From contig SDNN01000199.1 of the NCBI GenBank assembly GCA_004524425.1, positions 1 through 5,261 of the forward strand: a DNA stretch of 5,261 nt, in the 5' to 3' direction. The notes under the pieces are model-generated. The model was not told the origin of the DNA, made no database searches, and saw nothing but the letters and a program-made list of their open reading frames with translations. Positions 4,557 through 5,261 of this stretch are shown here, piece after piece. The translations under genes and the position numbers were made by a program. Positions within the stretch are counted from its first letter, which is position 1, and each line of letters starts with the position of its first letter. This stretch comes from Promethearchaeota archaeon (GTDB lineage: Archaea; Asgardarchaeota; Lokiarchaeia; Sigynarchaeales; SOKP01).

Positions 4557-5261
4557 TTACCTTTTTGCTTCTAACTCTGAAATTTTTCTTTTAATATCAG
4601 ATATATCTTTTGAAAAGTCAATTTTATCCTTAGGGATTAAATCATATAATTGTAAGATATATTCATATCTTCCCTTAGCTCTTTGATATTTCTTCAATTC
4701 TTCTTCTTTTTGTGCTTTTTCCTTTGCCATGTAGATCTTGTCTATGGTCATTTTTATTTCTGGAGGGACCTTTCTCAGAAGAGATAATTTTTCTTCCTCG
4801 ATCTGCTTCTTTTGCTCTAAAACTCGATCAATTTTTTTTTGAAATTGTTCTTCTTGTTGTTTTCGAAGTTGCCTTGCTTTTTGCAGCTTTTTCAAATGTT
4901 CAGTTTCATAAATTTCCACGTGTTGGATTTCCCTATAGAGAACATCAGCTTGATCAAACCAACCAATACTCTTAAAAATATCAATGGCTGAACTGTAAAA
5001 TTTTTTCGCTTCCTTGAATTGCTTATTCTCAACCGCCAATTTAGCTTTATCCATAGCTTTATCCGCGTCTTTTATTAAAAGCTGTGTAGCTACTTTTTCT
5101 TCCTCTTGTTTTTTAGCGTGTTCTTGACCCTTTATGATCTTTTCTTTTCTTATCACTTCCCTTTCTTGTATTTTCCTTTGACTAATCTCTTTTACTTGAA
5201 ATTTATTTTCTTTTTCTTCGATGGCTTGTCGAATTTTCGCCCTTCTTAATTCTGCCTCGGA
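4557..5261 (-). CDS. Coiled-coil protein with TPR/MIT-like helical hairpins, C-terminal part (runs off right edge)
   Basis: The frame is open from the TAA at 4557-4559 through the right edge, giving 234 visible residues with the N-terminus missing. A GTG at 5154-5156 is in frame, but the 35 codons upstream of it (SEAELRRAKIRQAIEEKE...) have the same charged helical character, so it is read as internal. The protein is almost entirely helical and rich in Lys, Glu and Gln. A basic/acidic coiled coil (about 1-58) leads to a helical hairpin AKLAVENKQFKEAKKFYSSA with IDIFKSIGWFDQADVLYREI (73-112) that resembles TPR or MIT repeats. A long coiled coil (118-163) follows, then a second, weaker hairpin around AKGRYEYILQLYDLIP (195-210). 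There is no signal peptide or membrane segment in the visible part. Proteins with 'A-x-x-x-Y-x-x-A-x-x-x-F-x-x-I-G-W-x-D-Q' repeats are, to my recollection, frequent in Lokiarchaeal genomes. A protein-interaction or scaffold role is inferred; no specific partner can be named. Confidence 0.8.
   Translation of the reverse strand, partial: SEAELRRAKIRQAIEEKENKFQVKEISQRKIQEREVIRKEKIIKGQEHAKKQEEEKVATQLLIKDADKAMDKAKLAVENKQFKEAKKFYSSAIDIFKSIGWFDQADVLYREIQHVEIYETEHLKKLQKARQLRKQQEEQFQKKIDRVLEQKKQIEEEKLSLLRKVPPEIKMTIDKIYMAKEKAQKEEELKKYQRAKGRYEYILQLYDLIPKDKIDFSKDISDIKRKISELEAKR

Noticed and set aside
4712..4975. Plus-strand open frame of 87 codons rich in Phe, Leu and Cys
   Set aside because: Antisense to the Lys/Glu-rich coiled-coil gene; its apparent hydrophobicity is simply the complement of AAG/GAA codons.
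5154..5156. GTG as the start codon of the coiled-coil protein
   Set aside because: The frame stays open for 35 more codons to the window edge with the same charged helical composition, and there is no Shine-Dalgarno or promoter close to the GTG.
1..5261. tRNA, rRNA, CRISPR array, insertion sequence, riboswitch or defence island
   Set aside because: No repeat-spacer periodicity, transposase, tRNA-like fold or known riboswitch core was seen; the genes are metabolic and housekeeping plus two uncharacterised proteins.

Overview
The window looks like chromosomal DNA from an anaerobic archaeon, most plausibly an Asgard (Lokiarchaeia-type) lineage. The reasons are: low GC (about 30% by eye), an archaeal-length NOG1 GTPase without the eukaryotic C-terminal extension, two genes for the last steps of methanofuran synthesis, TATA-like boxes with short or absent leaders, a 'GWKGSGSEKNPIIID' beta-helix N-terminus, and a lysine/glutamate-rich coiled-coil protein with TPR/MIT-like helical hairpins. 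Assignment below 'archaeon with H4MPT/methanofuran C1 chemistry' is inference.

Layout, left to right. Positions 1-741 (minus) hold two hot-dog-fold genes 19 nt apart: a FAS1-like (MaoC N-terminal type) protein without the catalytic dyad, then a catalytic MaoC/R-hydratase that runs off the left edge. Together they probably form a heteromeric 3-hydroxyacyl-thioester dehydratase/hydratase. Positions 742-881 are an AT-rich spacer with a perfect 14-bp palindrome next to the start codon and a 10-bp inverted repeat nearer the upstream gene.

Positions 882-2727 (minus) hold mfnF followed by mfnE, overlapping by 14 nt. MfnE makes the diphosphate of the aminomethyl-furan unit and MfnF joins that unit to gamma-glutamyl-tyramine, so the pair performs two consecutive steps of methanofuran synthesis. 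Positions 2728-2849 are a divergent promoter region with a perfect 24-bp palindrome (11-bp arms, 2-nt spacer). Positions 2850-3428 (plus) encode a small unrecognised protein with parallel beta-helix-like rungs followed by a transmembrane hairpin. It is the only plus-strand gene.

Positions 3477-4508 (minus) encode a NOG1-family ribosome-assembly GTPase that converges on the beta-helix gene and is predicted to be leaderless. Positions 4557-5261 (minus) hold the C-terminal part of a coiled-coil protein whose reading frame is open through the right edge. The 48-nt gap between these two genes seems to carry both a T-rich terminator and the NOG1 TATA box.

No tRNA, rRNA, CRISPR array, insertion sequence or integration site was seen. 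No stretch of 300 bases lacks a gene. The parts most worth following up are the mfnF-mfnE operon in a probable non-methanogen, the 24-bp palindrome between it and the beta-helix membrane protein, and that protein itself.
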